This document shows, piece after piece, positions 59,580 through 64,000 of a DNA stretch of 64,000 nt (position 1 is the stretch's first letter; each line of letters starts with the position of its first letter). The notes under the pieces were generated by a model. That model was given only the letters and a program-made list of their open reading frames with translations, made no database searches and was not told where the DNA came from. A program made the translations under genes and the position numbers. This DNA comes from Marisa cornuarietis (Eukaryota > Mollusca > Gastropoda > Architaenioglossa > Ampullariidae): contig SMMW01000018.1 of NCBI GenBank assembly GCA_004794655.1, positions 1,752,501 to 1,816,500 on the forward strand. The letters are read 5' to 3'.

Positions 59580-62200
59580 TAAAAATGTTAACTACTTTTG
59601 TCTGAAATAGATGATTCGTCTCCATAAATATACCTGTATTGTTTTTTTTCTAAATAAAGAGGGTCTTAGTTCTTTTTCTAAAAATCATGCTATGTTTTTA
59701 AAGTTTTCAGTTATTACATTTCCTTCCTTCGTTTGTTTCATTTATTCAGTTATTATTTTGTTTTCATCCATCCATTCATTCTTCTATGATCTCTTTTTCC
59801 TTTTTTTGTTTCTTCCACAATCGTTGAAAGTTGGCAGCCAGGGAGTAAACAATAAATATATCTAGCAGCTGTACTGTACAAAAATAACCGCAGACTGTTG
59901 TTGAAGCATTGCTGTACACCATTTCTTGTTGCCACACTGACGTGTCTATGTCCTAATCATGAATACAACGTCGATTTAAAGTTATTTTAAGCCCTCGTTA
60001 AATGCAACGTAAATATGGCCACCAGGCAGATTACTTTTGCAGAAACTATACTTCGTCATCTGCTGTAGATATCATAACGTAAACCATGTCACAAGATTCT
60101 CAAACAAGACAAGCTGTTCGCTGATTTATGAAGTCCTGTGTGCAAAAAGCCCCCCCACCCCCGATAGACTGTCGATTGACTTGAATCTGTGGGTAAAGGA
60201 CACAGAAAGCATTCATCTGGCTGTTACAAGATACATTCTCAGCAATTGTCGTTTGTTTAAAAGCCGCCATACTCTCTTCCAGCTTGAAAGAAAGGTCCTG
60301 GAGGCAGAGGCAATAAATTTGTAAGAAGAAGTAACTGATGATCTTGGCATGTGCAGTTCATGGTCAGTGTTTATCTTAGAAGGGTGGCTAGTGAACAACA
60401 GACTGTTTCTTACACCTTTCTAAAGTGATCAGTCTTGTTTATGTTTTTTCCTTTTTTTATCGTTATTTTTGACTGGTCATTCATCTCCTAGTTTTCTTTT
60501 AACCTCGTCATTTCTTCTGCTCTCTTCCCATTCTTCTACCTTATCGCTTTCAGCTGTCTTTACAATCCCGATATGAACCGTATCGGCCAACACTTTCTTA
60601 AGAAAGAAACGTACGGACGTGTATTCTAAAAATAAAAAGAAATAAAACGTTTCCTTAAACAATTAGTAACATATGGTTCCTGTTTGTATACGCAAGCCAA
60701 AACCCGCACTTCCTCAAATTTCTGTTTTAAACCACAAAAGAAAAACTGCACCGGTAGTCTAAGGCGAGACGGCTGGTCAAACATTAATGTGGCTGATATT
60801 TTACAGGAACGATAACCCCGTATGTCGTGCCAGCTATTTTTACGCCCCTTGCGTCGAGTCTTCTGGCAGTTCGTCAACTCACGTGCTTATCTCCAGTTTC
60901 CGCGTGCCTGCCACGTGTATGTCTGCTCGCGAGTCCTGCATTCTTGGCTCGTACTCCAGGTCTGTGGACCGACTTCGTGGAAACATATTTTTTTTAGACT
61001 TTGTTCTTGATCTTTTGTTGCTGTTTCCAGCTGCTGCGTTCTAAAAAACAAAATCATAGTACATATTTTAGTTAAAATTATAAGAAAAATAGTGATTGTC
61101 AACCTAATAGACTACCTGGCTACATGGCCAACCAAGGATAGGTGAATGTCTGGACACGTGACATTTTCTCAGATACTACTGGACAGGGATCTTTCGTGGC
61201 GCAAATAGAACAGGTTCATCGTGGCACAAGCTATGAACTATTATTAAACGCCCTTAATTATAGTCAGTAGCTTATAAACATAAAATAAACGAAAAGCATC
61301 TCGCCTATTTACGTCTCCAGTGGATGCAGACAAATCCTTGACCGTTGATTTTAACGTGCATGATTAAGTTTTAGCAAGGATCTCTATATTTACTGAAATA
61401 CTGTAAAATTGGCGTTAAGATATCCCAATTTCTGTCAAAAACCAAAGCGCATCTAGAATCTCGATTTCTATTTTCGATTGCCCTGCAATGTTTCAATATT
61501 GTAGCACTGCTATGTGTGTTGAGATAACTGAATTTTTCTCAAAGCCTTTAATAAATGTTTAGACTCGATTTTTTTTTCAAATGTTCGGCAATGTTTCCAT
61601 GTTATCGCACAGAAAATGCGAACTCTGTAAAGAGGCAACCTTCCATGAAGCAATTTGCTCAGCGAGTTGGCTCGGTGGTAAACGGGACAAAGACCAGACC
61701 GCCGCCAGATCTGAACGGTCCATCTGACACAAGCCGCTCCTCCCTCCAGACCTGGGGAAAGCTCCTTCCCCTCCCCCCGTTCACTTCCCCCTCTTTCTCA
61801 ACGCTTACTTGTAGACGATAACAGGGGCGACAGCAAACACTTCAACGACTTACTTGTAGGTCAGAGCATCGCAAGGCCACGAAAATGAGGTTCTGGTGTC
61901 GTCAAACAAAATTAGCTGAAAAGGAAATGACACAGGCATGCGCAGACGATTGGTACTGAGAATTCTCTTGCAAGCGTGGCATCCAAAAGAGTGGCATATG
62001 AGACAGAAATATGCGCTGACGGGAACACGTTCTTTTCCTTTGCCATAATTGTCAGAAGTGAGGAAAGACAAGGGTAGCTTTTCTTTAAAGTTATGTTAGC
62101 TATTTCATGTTAAACTTCTGTTAATAATAATATATGCAGACGCCATTCCACCTCCCTTATAAAAGGGGGGAACTAGTCAATAAAGGAGTTGAGTTCTCTC
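59580..62200. other. No firmly supported gene
   Basis: AT-rich, with a coding-like patch near 60808-60975 (see findings) and a tRNA-like A-box word ggctcggtggtaaac near 61669 that may be a SINE head fragment. Confidence 0.4.
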
Positions 62201-62204
62201 ACTC

Positions 62205-62420
62205 TCTGTGGTTTCCTGGTAGTACTGTCATTAGGACACCACCTCAGTGAAAAGGTTCATATGGTATCATAGGTTCAGATCTCGTCTCGGGACACTCTCT
62301 ATATGGGGGTGGTTGGGGTTTTTCTCAGGGTGTTTGGTTTCTCCTCTCAATCATCCCTATGCCCCATAGTGCGAAATCATCTTAAGGTAGAAGCACATTC
62401 TTACTAAACAATCAACCAGC
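62205..62420 (+). repeat. SINE copy sharing head with 46473
   Basis: aggttcagatctcgtctcgg (62271) is a B-box region matching the SINE at 46525. It is followed by tttttctcagggtgtttggtttctcc and gtgcgaaatcatcttaagg, resembling conserved SINE central and distal segments. Confidence 0.5.
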
Positions 62421-62424
62421 CACC

Positions 62425-63540
62425 AAAGCAAGCAGCCAGCCAACTCTCTTTCCTTCTCTCTAGATTGTTCTTGTACTCGCGAACTGACTGGCATATCATT
62501 GAAACGCCGGGATGAGTCAGTGTGTAACTATGAGCGCATGAGTTTTAGGTGACCGGCCTCACAGCAGGAATTGCCCCCCTTTTCAAGAAAACAGCAGCCT
62601 GAAGTTATGCGCCCCTGACGATAAAACATTTGCACGTCCTTTAGTGTCTCTCAATCTGAAGATTCCCTTCCTCTCGCTCTCTACACCTCAACTTTATTTA
62701 GCGTGATGGCGTTGTGGGATGATGGGAGATATCTAGGGGAAGATGTATGGGGCTATCAATATCCCCCTTTATTTAGAGCAGACCAGCTATGCTGTCATGC
62801 GGGAAGATCGCAAATTTGAAGGGAAAAGGTATCAGTCGATGACACTTCTCAGATGCTGCTCCTTTAGATGAGACACAAGAAATCAGCTGGATATGAACTG
62901 CGAGTGAGATGCTGACAAATAAAACTCATGCACGATGCAGGAACCCGCGAGTTATCTCCTTTGGTGTCGAATGTCGAAACATTCTTCAGACTTGAGCGAG
63001 CGTCTGTTGCTGCTGCTGGACTGCCGTCCTGTCAGGTGTAACTATGATGAAATTATCTCCCTGCAACATAGATTACTTCCCATAGAGTTATTACGGCTAA
63101 TGTGTATTTTTGCGGAGTTCCATGTGCATGGGTCGACAGTTGAGGATCCACGCGCAACCTTGAAGAAAGCTGATTTCTCGTTTGTAGGACCCAAAGACTA
63201 AAAACTACATTGTCTTTCAAAATAGCTGCTGACAAGGGAAAAAAACTAAACTTTTCACATGGTTACTACATAACTTTAATTAGTTTTATAAAACCTGAGT
63301 CTCCTTTAGGTTTTTAGCAGCAACTAGTAATTTAGTAAATAAGTTACAATTCAGGATGGCTGATTTCTCACAAGAGTTCCACGCCAAAAAAAAAAAAAAA
63401 AAAGAAAAAATCGTTCGTTCTTTACACTTTGGGTTTCTTCTCCTCGTCTCGCAAATCTTTTCGATTTCAAGATTCAATAGTCGAATAGACACCCATCCAG
63501 CCAACACACCGGTCCTACTGGGTGTTCTTGCACTTTCTCC
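62425..63540. other. No gene seen
   Basis: Mixed sequence with an A run at 63387-63402. The 88-codon frame at 62935-63201 shows no recognisable domain. Confidence 0.4.
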
Positions 63541-63541
63541 T

Positions 63542-63624
<83 letters not shown>
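63541..63624. repeat. (TC)n(CA)n compound microsatellite
   Basis: TC units to 63558 followed by about 33 CA units. Confidence 0.95.
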
Positions 63625-63627
<3 letters not shown>

Positions 63628-64000
63628 ATTTGCGACACAAACCTTCCAACACCAGACAAAGGCTGTTGGACCAGACGTTTCCACAAATATTTTGATTCCT
63701 CAACTCATCGACTAGATAAACACGCCATGTTCCCGCAACTAAAACTCTTATTTTGTAGTTAAATTTCGCGGGTTTCGTATTAAGCTCTAATAGCAAATGC
63801 GCAGGTGAGAACTATTTCTTTACGAGGTCCAGCCCACTCAACGCCTCCGTGTGAAGTCAGTTATGGTCGTGCCTGGGCTCGATGTTCACACATTTCTATC
63901 GTATGAAGCTGAAACAAACATGGCCGAACTTTAACTCTTGCAGTGTAGTGTGAAAAATCTTGAAACCTTTATTTGCATGCTAATGAGCAACTTTGTTTTT

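Overview
The window looks like nuclear DNA of an intron-rich invertebrate, most likely a mollusc and probably a gastropod. It has compact GC-rich exons with GT-AG borders set in AT-rich, repeat-filled introns, abundant long (CA)n/(GT)n and tetranucleotide microsatellites, tRNA-headed SINEs of a type I associate with mollusc genomes, and remains of a LINE and of TIR elements. The assignment rests on the SINEs and gene style, so it is moderate for mollusc and low for anything finer. Nothing bacterial, phage or organellar is visible.

The one convincing gene is on the + strand, from 10561 to 32406. Ten exons join with matching phases into a single open frame of 725 codons, open at both ends of the part I can see. 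It encodes a secreted or extracellular-matrix type protein: VWA domain 1 (two exons), a Thr-rich mucin-like linker (two exons), VWA domain 2 (four exons, carrying an acidic insertion), a short linker exon, and VWA domain 3 (one exon). All domain and linker borders are phase 1, the usual pattern for shuffled extracellular modules. Each VWA is bracketed by cysteines, as in matrilins, collagen VI chains and VWA-containing shell or byssus matrix proteins. Only VWA1 keeps a complete metal-binding MIDAS; VWA2 and VWA3 are eroded. The signal-peptide exon and the final exon(s) were not found.

Region by region: 1-10560 holds no gene I can support. It has microsatellites, a 121-bp higher-order minisatellite at 5110-5650 and a 189-bp tandem duplication at 7058-7390. 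From 10561 to 32406 lies the VWA gene; its introns contain two ~267-bp TIR elements in opposite orientation, retroposon tails, a long polypurine tract and a compact RFX/CRE/CCAAT-like cluster. From 32407 to 64000 there is no firmly supported gene. This part holds several SINE copies, a 398-bp TIR element, a LINE 3' end with a frameshifted reverse-transcriptase C-terminus, microsatellites and some weak coding-like stretches.

Coordinates were counted by eye and may be off by a base or two. Splice sites are inferred from consensus and phase agreement, without transcript evidence.
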